From Alphaproteobacteria bacterium (GTDB lineage Bacteria; Pseudomonadota; Alphaproteobacteria; Rhodobacterales; Rhodobacteraceae), in the NCBI GenBank assembly GCA_024280735.1, contig JAJRPO010000017.1:1-64000 (forward strand): a stretch of DNA of 64,000 nt, in the 5' to 3' direction. Shown one piece after another: positions 43,976 through 55,276 of the stretch (the stretch's first letter is position 1; the number at the start of each line of letters is the position of its first letter). Both the position numbers and the translations under genes were made by a program. Below the pieces are notes generated by a model. That model made no database searches and was not told the DNA's origin. It saw only the letters and a program-made list of their open reading frames with translations.

Positions 43976-44173
43976 ATGCAAAGCAGACATATTTTCGCGG
44001 GCCTCGTTCTGGCGCTCACGCTTGGCGCGTGTGACCAGTTTGAGAACCGTACAGTTAACCGCGCCGCAACGGGCGCAACAATTGGGGCTGTTGCCGCCGC
44101 ACTCGTCAGTGGCAACCCCCTTAAAGGCGCGCTTGTCGGTGGCGTGGTTGGGACAGTTACCAGCAAATACTGA
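43976..44173 (+). CDS. Small glycine-zipper lipoprotein
   Basis: A 65-residue protein starting MQSRHIFAGLVLALTLGACD, with a lipobox (LGAC, Cys19) and then a Gly/Ala-rich hydrophobic segment (ATGATIGAVAAALVSG, GALVGGVVGTVTSKY) typical of glycine-zipper envelope lipoproteins. The role is unknown; such proteins often sit in the outer membrane. The ATG at 43976 has AAGGGC upstream, and a good terminator follows. Confidence 0.7.
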   Translation: MQSRHIFAGLVLALTLGACDQFENRTVNRAATGATIGAVAAALVSGNPLKGALVGGVVGTVTSKY

Positions 44174-44233
44174 TAAATTTGGGTTTGGTGGTTCCCCCGA
44201 GTCGTCCGACCCTTTCATTTCCCCTCTAAACTC

Positions 44234-44265
44234 GCCCCGTCGCCCTCTGCGGTCGGGGCTTTTTT
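44234..44265 (+). terminator. Intrinsic terminator
   Basis: GCCCCG (44234-44239) pairs with CGGGGC (44254-44259), followed by six T residues. It ends the glycine-zipper lipoprotein gene. Confidence 0.75.
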
Positions 44266-44393
44266 CGGGGTTTGTAAAACACTTGGGTATCAGAAGAATT
44301 ACCTCTGATACCCAGGCAAACCCCGATTCTAAGTGCACCTTTTATGCTCTACGGGAGTTTTACGCGGCGCTATCTCAGGGCGCCGCGCAAATT

Positions 44394-45449
44394 CTAAAAA
44401 TTGAATTGCGCCGAGGCGATGACGCGGTCAGCGCTGGCTGTAGTGCCGTTGAACAACGTGCGCTCGCCGGTGAAGAACTCCAACCCAAGGTTGACCTTGT
44501 CGATCGGCTTGTAGTTGATGCCGAAGTGGATGGTTTCCAGCTCGCTGGTGTCGGTCGCGGCGCCTGTATCGATGTCACGCAACCCGTAGGACAGGGAGAG
44601 CGACACTTTATCGGTGATTTTCTGCGTCAGGCCGATGGTGATGCCGGTGGAGTCGATGGCATTGCCCAAGGGATCAACATCCGCGCCGCCAAAAACATAA
44701 TAGCTGGCGATGCCTTCGCCTGTGGTAAAGGACGCGCTGATCGCGCCGCCTTCCCAGAGCGAAGTGCTGCCGGACAGGTTGATACCATACCCGCTGACAG
44801 AGCCGCCGATACCGTTGTCGATTTCACGCGACAGGCCTGCCAGCTTGATAAAGCTGTTGCCAAAAGCATAGCTAGCCGCTGCCGTCAGGGCAGGGCGCTC
44901 GTCAGCCGCAGCGGCGGGATCATCCTCGATCGAGACCGAGAATTTCAGCCCGTTTCCAGTGTCGTGAGTATAGCGCACTTGGGTGACGCGGGCAAAGGGA
45001 ATGCCTGCGGGGCCTTGGAAATCAAGGGTGCCGGGGTAAGTTTCAATTGGCATGAAGTTGGTCCAAGTCTGGCCAATCAACCAGCTGCCGACTTGCCCAT
45101 AGGCGTGGCGCAGACGGAACGAACCGCCACCGCTACCAAAGAAATCACCCTCAAGTTTGGTGGTGAAAGTGCCGATCTGGGTTTCGGTAGAAGTGCTCAC
45201 GCCAAGGCGCGACTGGATTGCTTGCGCACGCGTCGAACTGTCAGAGATAAACCCCGGCGCCAGCGTGGAAAAGCCGAAGGTCGTGGTGCCGAGATCCGCG
45301 TCAATATCCGCAAAGAAATCCGCCTTGATATAGCCGTATACCGTGACTCTGGTCTCATTCACCGTGAATTCGATGGCCTGCGCCGATCCAATCCCCGTCA
45401 GTGTAGCAATCAAAACGCCCGCAGTGGTCGTTTTCAGAAAAATAGACAT
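44394..45449 (-). CDS. DcaP-like outer-membrane porin
   Basis: A 351-residue beta-barrel porin. The signal peptide ends at about residue 25 (GSAQA), and the mature protein has the DcaP-type opening VTVYGYIKADFFADID, alternating beta strands throughout and a C-terminal Phe (AQFNF) for barrel assembly. Such porins take up small organic acids or similar compounds. The ATG at 45449 has GGAGGA upstream. It lies between pccB and pccA on the opposite strand, which may reflect uptake of a substrate that feeds propionyl-CoA. Confidence 0.83.
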   Translation of the reverse strand: MSIFLKTTTAGVLIATLTGIGSAQAIEFTVNETRVTVYGYIKADFFADIDADLGTTTFGFSTLAPGFISDSSTRAQAIQSRLGVSTSTETQIGTFTTKLEGDFFGSGGGSFRLRHAYGQVGSWLIGQTWTNFMPIETYPGTLDFQGPAGIPFARVTQVRYTHDTGNGLKFSVSIEDDPAAAADERPALTAAASYAFGNSFIKLAGLSREIDNGIGGSVSGYGINLSGSTSLWEGGAISASFTTGEGIASYYVFGGADVDPLGNAIDSTGITIGLTQKITDKVSLSLSYGLRDIDTGAATDTSELETIHFGINYKPIDKVNLGLEFFTGERTLFNGTTASADRVIASAQFNF

Positions 45450-45705
45450 TCTATGTCCTCCGATTGTGTTGCACCCGCTGGTAAAGGTGTGGAATCTATG
45501 CGGGTGTTTCCTGACCTTGGCACGGTTTCTCCTCACGTTCGTTTCACGTTGAGGTGCGACAATTTGACCGATAAGTCATCGAAAGGTGATTTTTTGGTAA
45601 CGCGAAATCGAGGTTTTGAGAGGGTAAAGTATTCCCTCAGCAAAATCAGTAATTTGAAGCATTTAGCTTCTGCACAAACTCCACAATCAAAGAAGGTCTG
45701 AGCAT

Positions 45706-47706
45706 ATGTTCAAGAAAATCCTGATCGCAAATCGCGGTGAAATTGCCTGCCGTGTGATAAAATCAGCGCAAAAAATGGGCATTAAAACAGTAGCAGTGTA
45801 TTCGGACGCCGATAAAAACGCATTGCATGTGCGGATGGCGGATGAGGCGGTGCATATCGGGCCGCCCGCAGCCAACCAATCCTATATCGTGATCGACAAG
45901 ATCATGGCTGCGGTCAAACAGACGGGCGCTGAAGCCGTGCATCCGGGCTATGGTTTTCTGTCAGAGAACCGGCTGTTCGCCGAGGCGTTGGAGGCCGCTG
46001 GCGTGGCTTTCATCGGTCCGCCAGCGGGGGCAATTGAATCTATGGGGGATAAGATCACCTCGAAGAAACTGGCGCAGGAGGCGGGGGTTACCACGGTTCC
46101 GGGCCATATGGGGTTGATTGCAGACGCCGAGGAGGCGGTGACGATTTCCACGCAGATGGGCTATCCGGTGATGATCAAAGCCTCTGCTGGCGGTGGTGGC
46201 AAGGGGATGCGGGTTGCCTGGAATGACGCGGAGGCCCGCGAGGGGTTCAAGCTGAGCAAGAGCGAGGCGGCGTCGAGTTTTGGCGATGACCGGATTTTCA
46301 TTGAGAAATTCATCACCCAACCGCGCCACATTGAAATTCAGGTGCTGGGCGACAAACATGGCAATTGCCTGTGGTTGAACGAGCGGGAGTGTTCCATTCA
46401 GCGCCGCAACCAAAAGGTCGTTGAGGAAGCACCCTCGCCGTTTCTGGATGATGCAACCCGCAAGGCAATGGGCGAGCAGGCGGTGGCGCTGGCCAAGGCG
46501 GTGGATTATTGTTCTGCGGGCACGGTGGAGTTCATCGTTGATGGCAACCGCAAATTTTACTTTCTGGAGATGAACACAAGGTTGCAGGTGGAACACCCTG
46601 TGACTGAGCTGATTACCGGCATTGATCTGGTGGAACAAATGATCCGCGTCGCCGATGGTGAAAAATTGGCGATGACGCAAGATGACATCGGTATTAACGG
46701 TTGGTCGATCGAGAACCGGCTGTATGCGGAGGACCCGTACCGCGGGTTCTTGCCCTCTATTGGTCGGCTGTCGCGGTATCGCCCGCCGGAGGAAGTTGCC
46801 ACGGATACTTACGTCGTGCGCAATGACACGGGTGTTTATGAGGGCGGCGAAATCTCGATGTATTACGACCCGATGATCGCCAAGCTGTGTACTTGGGCAC
46901 CAACACGGGGCGAGGCGATTGAGGTGATGCGCAATGCGCTGGACGGGTTTGAGGTTGAAGGCATTGGCCACAACCTGCCGTTTCTGAGTGCGGTTATGGA
47001 TCATCCAAAATTCACCAGTGGCGAGATGACAACAGCGTTTATTGAGGAAGAATTCCCCGACGGTTTCATGGGGGTTGAACTGGCAGAGGCGGCACTGAAA
47101 CGGATCGCTGCCAGCGCCGCCGCCATGTACCGCGTTGCCGAAATCCGCCGCTCGCGGGTTTCCGGGCGGATGGGCAATCACGAACGCACCGTGGGCCGTG
47201 ACTGGGTGGTCAGCCTGCAAGGTGTTGATTTGGCGCTGACAATTGATGCAGATCGCGACGGGGCGACGGTTTCGTTTAGCGATGGCACTGTGCACCGCGT
47301 GGCGTCAGATTGGTTGCCGGGGGATTTGCTGGCGACATTGGATGTGGACGGAAGCGCACTGGTGTTGAAGGTGGAGCCGATTTCGGCGGGCTATCGTATT
47401 CGGTCGCGCGGGGCAGATATAAAGGTGCGGGTACGCAGCCCGCGCAATGCGGAACTGGCGGGTTTGATGCTGGAGAAAACGCCCCCCGATACCTCTAAAA
47501 TGCTGCTGTGTCCGATGCCCGGGCTGATCATTGCCGTAGAAGTTGAAGTTGGCGACGAAGTTCAAGACGGCCAAGCGTTGTGTACGGTCGAGGCGATGAA
47601 AATGGAAAATGTTCTGCGCGCCGAGAAGAAAGGCGTGGTGTCCAAGATCAACGCCGCCGTGGGCGATAGCCTTGCCGTGGACGCGGTTATTCTGGAGTTT
47701 GAATAG
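45706..47706 (+). CDS. pccA: Propionyl-CoA carboxylase alpha (biotin) subunit
   Basis: A 666-residue protein with the biotin carboxylase domain (about residues 1-445: MFKKILIANRGEIACRVI, ASAGGGGKGMRV, EMNTRLQVEHPVTE), a BT linker domain and a C-terminal biotinyl domain with Lys632 in VEAMKMENVL. It carboxylates biotin, which PccB uses to turn propionyl-CoA into methylmalonyl-CoA. It is intact, unlike pccB in this sequence. It has no clear TTTGCAAA box of its own. Confidence 0.95.
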   Translation: MFKKILIANRGEIACRVIKSAQKMGIKTVAVYSDADKNALHVRMADEAVHIGPPAANQSYIVIDKIMAAVKQTGAEAVHPGYGFLSENRLFAEALEAAGVAFIGPPAGAIESMGDKITSKKLAQEAGVTTVPGHMGLIADAEEAVTISTQMGYPVMIKASAGGGGKGMRVAWNDAEAREGFKLSKSEAASSFGDDRIFIEKFITQPRHIEIQVLGDKHGNCLWLNERECSIQRRNQKVVEEAPSPFLDDATRKAMGEQAVALAKAVDYCSAGTVEFIVDGNRKFYFLEMNTRLQVEHPVTELITGIDLVEQMIRVADGEKLAMTQDDIGINGWSIENRLYAEDPYRGFLPSIGRLSRYRPPEEVATDTYVVRNDTGVYEGGEISMYYDPMIAKLCTWAPTRGEAIEVMRNALDGFEVEGIGHNLPFLSAVMDHPKFTSGEMTTAFIEEEFPDGFMGVELAEAALKRIAASAAAMYRVAEIRRSRVSGRMGNHERTVGRDWVVSLQGVDLALTIDADRDGATVSFSDGTVHRVASDWLPGDLLATLDVDGSALVLKVEPISAGYRIRSRGADIKVRVRSPRNAELAGLMLEKTPPDTSKMLLCPMPGLIIAVEVEVGDEVQDGQALCTVEAMKMENVLRAEKKGVVSKINAAVGDSLAVDAVILEFE

Positions 47707-47730
47707 GGCGATGAACCTGCCCGCTGCTCC

Positions 47731-48126
47731 TTATCTGCCGCGTTTTTGGCGCAATTCATCCAGCCGCAATGGAAATTTGTCGATGGCGTGGATTATTTCG
47801 CGGACTGTCCACGGGCGGGGCTTGCGCAGTTTGATCTGCCCATCCTTGCCGAGCAGCACCAGCATAAAGCCGCGCGGGCGTAGTTTTTCGCGCAAAGCAG
47901 AGTTGGCTGCGGGGTCGGTATCGGTCAGGATGACGACGTCACGGTTGGTTAACTCCTTGGCGTCGCTGGCCAGAAGTTCCATCTGGCGGATGAAATGCGG
48001 GTTGTTCGAGGTGTCTGCAAACACCACCAGCGGGCGGTTTATCCACAGGTATTCAGATAGGTTTTCTGCACTGGCAGGCGCGTGTAGCAGTATGGTTGTC
48101 AGGCTGGCGAGTAGTATTTTGTGCAT
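47731..48126 (-). CDS. Exported DUF4174 protein (thioredoxin-like)
   Basis: A 131-residue protein with a signal peptide (MHKILLASLTTILLHAPASA) and the DUF4174 pattern RPLVVFADTSNNPHF, RDVVILTDTDP and FMLVLLGKDGQIKLRKP. The fold is thioredoxin-like but without a CxxC pair. The function is unknown. The ATG at 48126 has GAGGA upstream; longer readings run into the next intergenic region. It is convergent with pccA. Confidence 0.8.
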   Translation of the reverse strand: MHKILLASLTTILLHAPASAENLSEYLWINRPLVVFADTSNNPHFIRQMELLASDAKELTNRDVVILTDTDPAANSALREKLRPRGFMLVLLGKDGQIKLRKPRPWTVREIIHAIDKFPLRLDELRQKRGR

Positions 48127-48230
48127 TCTTGGTCCTCTTTGGAATGAACCTAATGTCTTTGGGGGGAATTGCGAGGGGGGAAATGATCGGGGTGCCATAT
48201 TTGGTGTTCGGGTTGGCCTTGAGGGTGGAT

Positions 48231-48264
48231 GCCTCCGGCGGGGATGTTTAAAAGAACAAAGAAG
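48231..48264. repeat. Dispersed Rhodobacterales intergenic repeat, copy 2
   Basis: GCCTCCGGCGGGGATGTTTA followed by AAAGAACAAAGAAG is close to the copies at 11956 and 63624. It lies just upstream of the membrane protein gene at 48295. Confidence 0.55.
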
Positions 48265-48294
48265 CATAAGGGGTGTTTTAGCGGAGGGCGTGTC

Positions 48295-49863
48295 ATGGTG
48301 ACGGGGCGTTTGACCTGGCTGTCTTTGGCGGGCGCTTTGCTGCCTTTGGGGGTGTTGGTTGCAATGACCTTGGCGCGGACGGGCGGTATTTTCGAGTATG
48401 CCTTGGATGATGTTTATATCCATTTGGCGATGTCCGAGCAGGTGGCGCTGGGGGGGTATGGCGTGAATATGGGGGAGTCTGCGTCTGCGTCGTCGTCGAT
48501 CCTGTATTCCTATTTGCTGGCGCCTTTTGCGGGGTTTGGCTGGCATCACTGGTGGCCTTTGGTGCTGGGTATCGGGGCGCTTATGGCAGCGGCGGTTCTG
48601 TGGGCGCGGATCTTGCAGGTGGCGGCGGATTTTGGTGGTAACGTGGTGATGTTGGCGGCGCTGGCGCTGGGGGGGCCGTTGTTTTTGCATTTTCAGGCGG
48701 TGGCGCTGATCGGCATGGAGCATATGCTGCATGTGGTGGCGACATTGCTGGTGTTAAACGGCTTGCTGGATTTTGCCCGCAGCGGGCGCATCGGCTGGAT
48801 GCTGGTGGTGGGGGTGATTGCCAATCCGGTGTTGCGTTTTGAAGGCATGTCGATTGTGTTGTTGGCTTGCGGGGTGTTGTTTTTTAGTCGACGGCCTTTG
48901 GCGGCGGTTTTGTTGCTGGCGGCGGCGGTGCTGCCTTTGGCGGCGCATTTTTGGCATATGTCGGCGCTGGGGCTGGATATGTTGCCCAATTCGGTGAATG
49001 CCAAGGCAGCTGTTACTGGCGGTGGCGACCGTGGGGGTGGTGGCCTGTCCGAGCGATTGATTTTCAGCTGGATACAGGCCTTTGTATCGCCCTCGGGTCG
49101 GATGTTGATGGTCACGGCGCTGGCGGGGAGCTTGGGGTTGTTTCTGGCGCGCCGCCAAATCAAGGGCGTTTGGGCGTTGATTGGCTGGATGGCGGTTTTG
49201 GCCTGCTTTGGCCATGTGACGCTGGGGTCAGTATCCGAGTTTTACCGCTATGAGATTTATGTTTGGAGTTTTGCGGTGGGGAGTTTTACCGTGCTGTTGG
49301 CGCAGGTTGAATTTCCCAGCGCGATGACCGCCAAACTGGCCCCTGCGGGGGTCGTTGTGGCGGTGGCCTACGGCGGGCTGCATTACCCGATTGCGGCGTT
49401 TCAGAATATTCCCGGTGGCGGGGCGGCCATTCATGCGCAGCAGCGCCAGATGGGGATATTTGTTGACGACTATTGGCAAGGGCCTGTCGCGGTGAATGAT
49501 CTGGGGCATGTGGCGTATCGCAATCCCTATTACGTGCTGGATCTGTGGGGGCTGGCGTCGCGGGCGGCACTGGAGGCGCGGCTGCGCGGCAGTGATCCTT
49601 TGTGGGCGGATAAGCTGGCGGTCGAGAATAACGTGCGGATCGCGATGATCTATCGCCATTGGTTGAAGAAACACATACCGGCGAATTGGCGCGCGGTGGC
49701 GCAGTTAAAACTGACCATTCCCCGCGCGACACTGGGGGGCAATATCGTGACGTTTTATGCAATCGCTGCGGGTGTAGATGCAGAATTGGTATCAAAATTG
49801 AAAGATTTTGAGCCGGAACTGCCGTCCTCCGCCGAGTTGATATTTTTGAATGCCGGGCAATGA
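48295..49863 (+). CDS. Polytopic membrane protein, GT-C glycosyltransferase-like
   Basis: A 522-residue membrane protein with about ten or eleven helices and a C-terminal soluble part (from about residue 400). The first extramembrane loop has an acidic pair, [15 protein letters not shown], in the position of the catalytic acids of GT-C lipid-linked sugar transferases, and LRFEGM appears further on. The donor and acceptor are unknown. The ATG at 48295 has GCGGAGGG upstream. It lies between pccA and the mutase gene; its link to propionate is not evident. Confidence 0.65.
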   Translation: MVTGRLTWLSLAGALLPLGVLVAMTLARTGGIFEYALDDVYIHLAMSEQVALGGYGVNMGESASASSSILYSYLLAPFAGFGWHHWWPLVLGIGALMAAAVLWARILQVAADFGGNVVMLAALALGGPLFLHFQAVALIGMEHMLHVVATLLVLNGLLDFARSGRIGWMLVVGVIANPVLRFEGMSIVLLACGVLFFSRRPLAAVLLLAAAVLPLAAHFWHMSALGLDMLPNSVNAKAAVTGGGDRGGGGLSERLIFSWIQAFVSPSGRMLMVTALAGSLGLFLARRQIKGVWALIGWMAVLACFGHVTLGSVSEFYRYEIYVWSFAVGSFTVLLAQVEFPSAMTAKLAPAGVVVAVAYGGLHYPIAAFQNIPGGGAAIHAQQRQMGIFVDDYWQGPVAVNDLGHVAYRNPYYVLDLWGLASRAALEARLRGSDPLWADKLAVENNVRIAMIYRHWLKKHIPANWRAVAQLKLTIPRATLGGNIVTFYAIAAGVDAELVSKLKDFEPELPSSAELIFLNAGQ

Positions 49864-49882
49864 GCCTGTAAGGAGAGACCAG

Positions 49883-52009
49883 ATGACTAAGAATGATGTG
49901 AACGCGTGGCAAGAACTGGCAACCAAGGAGTTGCGCGGCAAGCCGCTGGAAGCGCTGGATTGGCAGACTCCGGAGGGAATTACAGTGAAGCCGGTTTACT
50001 CGGCCGCTGATCTGGACGGGGTTGAGCATATTGCGGATATGCCCGGATTTGCGCCCTATAAACGCGGTGTTAAGGCGACGATGTATGCGGGGCGTCCCTG
50101 GACCATCCGGCAATATGCGGGGTTTTCAACGGCTGAGGAAAGCAATGCGTTTTACCGTCGTGGTTTGGCGGCGGGGCAGCAGGGGGTTTCGGTGGCTTTC
50201 GATCTGGCGACGCATCGCGGCTATGACAGTGATCATCCGCGGGTTGTGGGTGATGTGGGTAAGGCCGGCGTGGCGATTGACAGTGTCGAGGATATGAAAA
50301 TCCTGTTTGACGGCATTCCGCTGGATAAAATTTCCGTATCCATGACCATGAACGGCGCGGTTATTCCGGTTTTGGCCAGTTTTATCGTGGCAGGCGAGGA
50401 ACAGGGCGTTGAACGTTCCAAATTGTCGGGCACCATTCAAAATGATGTGCTGAAGGAATTCATGGTGCGCAACACCTATATTTATCCACCGGAACCCTCG
50501 ATGCGGATTGTGGCGGATATTATTGAATTTACCTCGAATGAAATGCCGAAATTCAACTCGATTTCGATTTCCGGCTATCACATGCAAGAGGCGGGGGCCA
50601 ATCTGGTGCAGGAGCTGGCCTTTACCATTGCGGACGGTAAGGAGTACGTGACAACCGCGATTGCGCGGGGCATGGATGTGGATGTTTTCGCCGGCCGGCT
50701 GAGTTTTTTCTTTGCCATCGGGATGAATTTTTTCATGGAAATTGCCAAGCTGCGCGCCGCACGGGTGCTGTGGGCGCGGGTGATGGCGGAGTTCAATCCC
50801 AAGATTGCCAAAAGCAGCATGTTGCGGACGCATTGCCAGACCTCCGGGGTGAGTTTGCAGGCGCAAGATCCCTATAATAATGCGGTGCGTACTGCCTATG
50901 AAGCAATGTCGGCGGTGTTGGGCGGCACGCAATCCCTGCATACAAACAGCTTTGACGAGGCAATTGCCTTACCCACAGACGAGAGCGCGCGTTTGGCGCG
51001 GAACACCCAGTTGATATTGCAAAATGAAACCGGTGTGACCAATGTGGTCGATCCGCTGGCGGGGTCATATTATATTGAAAACCTGACCCAGCAAATGGTT
51101 GACGAAGCCTGGAAAATCATCTGCGAAGTGGATGAGATCGGTGGCATGACCAAGGCGGTTGCCAGTGGCATGCCCAAGCTGCGGATCGAGGAAGCGGCGG
51201 CGCGTAAACAGGCGGCTATTGATCGCGGCGACGAGGTTGTTGTCGGGGTGAACAAGTTTCAGGCCGAAGATGAGCCGATGATCAATATTCGCGAGATTGA
51301 CAATAACACCGTGCGCGAGTCGCAAGTGGCGCGCCTGAAAGATATTCGCGCCACGCGGGATCAAGCGGCATGTGATGCGGCGTTGGCGGCCCTGTCAGCG
51401 GGGGCTGCGGATGGCCAATCCAACCTGTTGGAGCTGGCGATTGTAGCCGCGCGGGCGCGTGCGACTGTGGGTGAAATTTCGGATGCAATGGAGGTGACGT
51501 TTGGGCGTCATCGGGCGGAGGTCAAGACTTTGGCAGGTGTATATGGAGCAGCTTACGAGGGCGATGAAGGCTATGCGAAAATTCAGGCGGATGTCGCAGC
51601 TTTTGCCGAAGTAGAGGGGCGCCGCCCGCGTATGCTGGTGGTGAAAATGGGCCAAGACGGCCATGATCGCGGGGCCAAGGTGATTGCCACGGCATTCGCC
51701 GACATCGGTTTTGACGTGGATGTGGGACCGTTGTTCCAAACACCGGAGGAGGCGGCGCAGGATGCGGTGGATAATGATGTGCATATTGTCGGCATTTCTT
51801 CGCAGGCCGCCGGGCATAAAACGCTGGCACCGCAGCTGGTTCAGGCGCTAAAAGACAAGGATGCGGATGATATTATTGTGATTTGCGGCGGGGTGATACC
51901 ACCGCAAGACTATGAATATCTGTATGAACGCGGCGTTAAAGCGATTTTCGGTCCGGGGACCAATATCCCAAGTGCCGCGCGTAATATTCTGGAATTAATA
52001 CAGGCCTAA
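49883..52009 (+). CDS. scpA: Methylmalonyl-CoA mutase
   Basis: A 708-residue adenosylcobalamin enzyme converting (R)-methylmalonyl-CoA to succinyl-CoA. The substrate barrel covers about residues 20-540 ([43 protein letters not shown]). The C-terminal B12 domain has the cobalt-binding His in [12 protein letters not shown] and a GGVIP motif. It is the single-chain type with all parts. The ATG at 49883 has AAGGAGAG upstream. No epimerase gene is in the window. Confidence 0.95.
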   Translation: MTKNDVNAWQELATKELRGKPLEALDWQTPEGITVKPVYSAADLDGVEHIADMPGFAPYKRGVKATMYAGRPWTIRQYAGFSTAEESNAFYRRGLAAGQQGVSVAFDLATHRGYDSDHPRVVGDVGKAGVAIDSVEDMKILFDGIPLDKISVSMTMNGAVIPVLASFIVAGEEQGVERSKLSGTIQNDVLKEFMVRNTYIYPPEPSMRIVADIIEFTSNEMPKFNSISISGYHMQEAGANLVQELAFTIADGKEYVTTAIARGMDVDVFAGRLSFFFAIGMNFFMEIAKLRAARVLWARVMAEFNPKIAKSSMLRTHCQTSGVSLQAQDPYNNAVRTAYEAMSAVLGGTQSLHTNSFDEAIALPTDESARLARNTQLILQNETGVTNVVDPLAGSYYIENLTQQMVDEAWKIICEVDEIGGMTKAVASGMPKLRIEEAAARKQAAIDRGDEVVVGVNKFQAEDEPMINIREIDNNTVRESQVARLKDIRATRDQAACDAALAALSAGAADGQSNLLELAIVAARARATVGEISDAMEVTFGRHRAEVKTLAGVYGAAYEGDEGYAKIQADVAAFAEVEGRRPRMLVVKMGQDGHDRGAKVIATAFADIGFDVDVGPLFQTPEEAAQDAVDNDVHIVGISSQAAGHKTLAPQLVQALKDKDADDIIVICGGVIPPQDYEYLYERGVKAIFGPGTNIPSAARNILELIQA

Positions 52010-52033
52010 AAGCCTGAAAGGTAAGGAAATAAC

Positions 52034-52975
52034 ATGGATTGGGTAATTGGAGATTCTGCGGACCTTCAGGTGGTTTCGCAAGTTGATCGTCACGGCAAGC
52101 CGCTGAACACGGTGATAGATATGCGAACGGGACTGGTGCGCAATGACCCGATTCCTGACGACGAAACTTTGGCCAAGTTCTATTCCGAGGATTATCGCAT
52201 CGAATACAAAGGCCAGTCGCGGCCGCGCAAACGCCAAATTTTACGCAATTTTCGCCGTGCGCAAGCGTTTTACGATAAATACGACGATGTGATTTCCGGG
52301 GTGAATTCGGTGCTGGATGCCGGTGCTGGCTCTGGTGAGTTTCTCTATCTGGCGTCCAAGTTTGCCGACACCGCCAAAGGCATAGAGCCAAACCGCGAAT
52401 ACGCACAATATTGCAAGGATGATCTGGGGCTTGATGTCACCACCGCCCATTTCCATCCGGATGTCTTTGCCGCGGGCAGTTTCGATTTGATCCTGCTGAA
52501 TCACGTATTGGAGCACCTGAACGATCCTGTGCGCTATCTGTCATTGCTGGCGGAATGGCTGTCTGAGACCGGCACAATTTATGTAGAAGTCCCCGACATT
52601 GACGTGATGTCAACTTTCCACACCAAGGGGCGGATGTTCCATTTTGGCCATATCTTCAACTTCAACCCCTACACCCTGCGTGCCGTTGCGAAAATGGCGG
52701 GGCTTGTGGAGCTGGAGGCGACGAAGGGCAGGGGGGCGAACACGACCGGAGTGTTCTTTGTGCGCGGCGGCGACAAACAAGTGGAACCAGAAAATCGCGC
52801 CAATGCGGAACAGACTTTAAAACTGATCAAGGGCCATTACGCAGGAGAGTTCCGCGCGGGAAAGCTGAAAAAACCGTTCAAGAAAGTTGCGGGTCAAATT
52901 GAGGAAACTCTGTCCTCGCGCAAGTATAATACGCCCAAAGAAATCGGTGATCTGTTCGTAAAAACTAAGGGATAA
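52034..52975 (+). CDS. Class I SAM-dependent methyltransferase
   Basis: A 313-residue Methyltransf_23-type enzyme. The SAM motif I is VLDAGAGSGEFLYLA at about residue 95, the acidic motif II follows (GIEPNREY), and motif IV is DLILLNHVLEHLND. The N-terminal 60 residues have no zinc site. The substrate is unknown. It lies between the mutase and malic enzyme genes with short gaps (24 and 4 bases), so it is probably co-transcribed. Confidence 0.8.
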   Translation: MDWVIGDSADLQVVSQVDRHGKPLNTVIDMRTGLVRNDPIPDDETLAKFYSEDYRIEYKGQSRPRKRQILRNFRRAQAFYDKYDDVISGVNSVLDAGAGSGEFLYLASKFADTAKGIEPNREYAQYCKDDLGLDVTTAHFHPDVFAAGSFDLILLNHVLEHLNDPVRYLSLLAEWLSETGTIYVEVPDIDVMSTFHTKGRMFHFGHIFNFNPYTLRAVAKMAGLVELEATKGRGANTTGVFFVRGGDKQVEPENRANAEQTLKLIKGHYAGEFRAGKLKKPFKKVAGQIEETLSSRKYNTPKEIGDLFVKTKG

Positions 52976-52979
52976 AGCC

Positions 52980-55259
52980 ATGACTGATAAGCCAACAAGC
53001 ACATTGAACCAAGCGGCGCTAGACTATCACGAGTTCCCGCGCCCCGGGAAACTGGAAATCCGCGCCACCAAGCCGATGGCCAACCAGCGCGACTTGTCAC
53101 TGGCTTACAGTCCGGGTGTTGCGGATGCTTGTTCGGAGATTAAACGCGATCCGTCGCTGGCCGAGAAATACACGGCGCGGGGCAATTTGGTGGGGGTGGT
53201 CACCAATGGCTCGGCGGCGCTGGGCCTTGGTAATATCGGCGCGCTGGCCTCCAAGCCGATCATGGAAGGCAAGGCGGTTCTGTTCAAGAAATTCGCCAAT
53301 ATCGATTGTTTTGATATAGAACTGAATGAATCCGATCCCGAAAAGCTGGCCGAAATAGTATGTGCGATGGAGCCGACTTTTGGCGCGATTAACCTAGAGG
53401 ACATTAAGGCCCCTGAGTGTTTCATCGTGGAAAAAATCTGCCGCGAGCGCATGGGGATTCCGGTTTTTCACGACGACCAGCATGGCACGGCGATTGTTGT
53501 GGGGGCTGCGGCCACCAATGCGTTGCATGTGGCGGGCAAGCGGTTCGAGGATATTAAGATTGTGTCTACCGGCGGCGGTGCTGCGGGGATTGCCTGTCTG
53601 AATATGCTGCTGAAACTGGGGGTGAAACGCGAAAACGTCTGGCTGTGTGATATTGCAGGGCTGGTTTACGCGGGTCGCGCGCAGGATATGACGCCGCAAA
53701 AGATGGCCTTTGCGCAGGGAACCGAGGCCAAGACGCTGGATGATGTGATTGGTGGCGCGGATATGTTCCTTGGCCTGTCTGGGCCAGGCGTGTTGAAGCC
53801 GTCGATGGTGGCGAAAATGACCAAACAGCCGATTGTTTTTGCGCTGGCGAACCCGACGCCGGAAATATTACCCGAAGAAATCCGCACCGTGGCACCGGAT
53901 GCGTTGATTGCCACGGGGCGCTCTGATTACCCCAATCAGGTTAATAACGTGTTGTGCTTTCCGTTCATCTTTCGCGGGGCATTGGATGTGGGGGCCACGG
54001 AAATCAACGACGCGATGCAGATTGGGTGTGTGAAGGGTATCGCGGAGCTGGCGCGCGCCACCTCTAGCGCCGAGGCGGCAGCGGCTTATAAAGATGAGCG
54101 GATGAGCTTTGGGCCGGATTACCTGATCCCGAAACCTTTTGATCCGCGCCTTATGGGGATTGTGGCGGGGGCGGTGGCGGATGCGGCGATGAAAAGCGGC
54201 GTCGCCAAGCGGCCTGTGGCCGATATTGAGGTCTATAAGGATAATCTGGACCGCTCGGTGTTTAAATCCGCCTTTATCATGCGCCCCGTGTTTGATGCAG
54301 CGCGCCGTTCGGTGCGGCGCATCGTGTTTGCCGAAGGCGAGAGCGAGCGCGTTTTGCGTGCTGCCAGCGCGATGCTAGAGGAAGGTGTTGATCGTCCGAT
54401 CTTGATTGGTCGCCCCGAAGTTGTCGCAAGGCGTATCGAAAAGGCAGGGCTACGGATTGAGCCGGGGCGGGATTTTGCCCTTGTGAACCCGGAAAATGAC
54501 CCGCGATATCGCGATTATTGGGCGACGTATCACCGCCTTATGGAGCGTCGCGGGGTGACGCCTGATCTGGCCAAGGCCGTTCTGCGCACCAACACCACGG
54601 CGATTGCAGCGATTATGGTGCAGCGCGGTGATGCGGATAGCATGATTTGCGGCACCTTTGGGCAATATCTTTGGCATTTGAACTATGCCCAGCAAATTTT
54701 AGGCACGGTTGATCTGAAACCGATCGGGGCGTTGTCACTGATGATTCAGGAGGACGGGCCGTTGTTTGTAGCTGATACGCATGTCCACCCCGAACCGTCT
54801 TCTGAGCAAATCGCCCAGTCGGTCTGCGCCGCCGCGCGCCATGTGCGCCGCTTTGGCATAGAGCCGAAAGTAGCACTTTGTTCGCATTCGCAATTTGGCA
54901 ATCAAGATACCGATAGTGGTGCGCGGATGCGCGGGGCTATGGCGTTGTTGGAAAGCCATGATACCGACTTTGTGTTTGAGGGCGAAATGCACACAGATGC
55001 CGCCCTTGACCCGGAATTGCGCAGCCGCATATTTCCGAACTCTCGCCTGCAAGGTGCAGCAAATGTGCTGGTTTTTGCCCATACAGATGCGGCAAGCGCG
55101 GTGAGAAATGTTCTAAAAGTGAAAGCTGGCGGTTTGGAAGTTGGGCCTATTCTGATGGGAATGGGCAACCGCGTTCATATTGTTACGCCGTCGATCACGG
55201 CAAGAGGATTGTTGAATATTGCCGCTTTGGCTGGCACCTCCGTGCAGCAGTACGGCTAG
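52980..55259 (+). CDS. maeB: NADP-dependent malic enzyme (MaeB type)
   Basis: A 759-residue two-part protein. The malic enzyme domain (about residues 15-430) has [23 protein letters not shown] and the nucleotide fold [12 protein letters not shown]. The C-terminal domain resembles phosphotransacetylase ([18 protein letters not shown] to the end) and in this family is regulatory. It makes pyruvate and NADPH from malate, which lets the cell turn succinyl-CoA from propionate into pyruvate. The gene starts four bases after the methyltransferase gene. Confidence 0.93.
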   Translation: MTDKPTSTLNQAALDYHEFPRPGKLEIRATKPMANQRDLSLAYSPGVADACSEIKRDPSLAEKYTARGNLVGVVTNGSAALGLGNIGALASKPIMEGKAVLFKKFANIDCFDIELNESDPEKLAEIVCAMEPTFGAINLEDIKAPECFIVEKICRERMGIPVFHDDQHGTAIVVGAAATNALHVAGKRFEDIKIVSTGGGAAGIACLNMLLKLGVKRENVWLCDIAGLVYAGRAQDMTPQKMAFAQGTEAKTLDDVIGGADMFLGLSGPGVLKPSMVAKMTKQPIVFALANPTPEILPEEIRTVAPDALIATGRSDYPNQVNNVLCFPFIFRGALDVGATEINDAMQIGCVKGIAELARATSSAEAAAAYKDERMSFGPDYLIPKPFDPRLMGIVAGAVADAAMKSGVAKRPVADIEVYKDNLDRSVFKSAFIMRPVFDAARRSVRRIVFAEGESERVLRAASAMLEEGVDRPILIGRPEVVARRIEKAGLRIEPGRDFALVNPENDPRYRDYWATYHRLMERRGVTPDLAKAVLRTNTTAIAAIMVQRGDADSMICGTFGQYLWHLNYAQQILGTVDLKPIGALSLMIQEDGPLFVADTHVHPEPSSEQIAQSVCAAARHVRRFGIEPKVALCSHSQFGNQDTDSGARMRGAMALLESHDTDFVFEGEMHTDAALDPELRSRIFPNSRLQGAANVLVFAHTDAASAVRNVLKVKAGGLEVGPILMGMGNRVHIVTPSITARGLLNIAALAGTSVQQYG

Positions 55260-55276
55260 CTTAAGGAAAGACTGAA

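Noticed and set aside
43830-45701. 623-residue plus-strand reading frame ending just before pccA
   Set aside because: Most of it is antisense to the porin, which has a signal peptide and barrel pattern, and the start overlaps two other genes. It is a shadow frame.
45961-47295. 444-residue minus-strand frame
   Set aside because: It lies opposite pccA and has the composition of a shadow frame.
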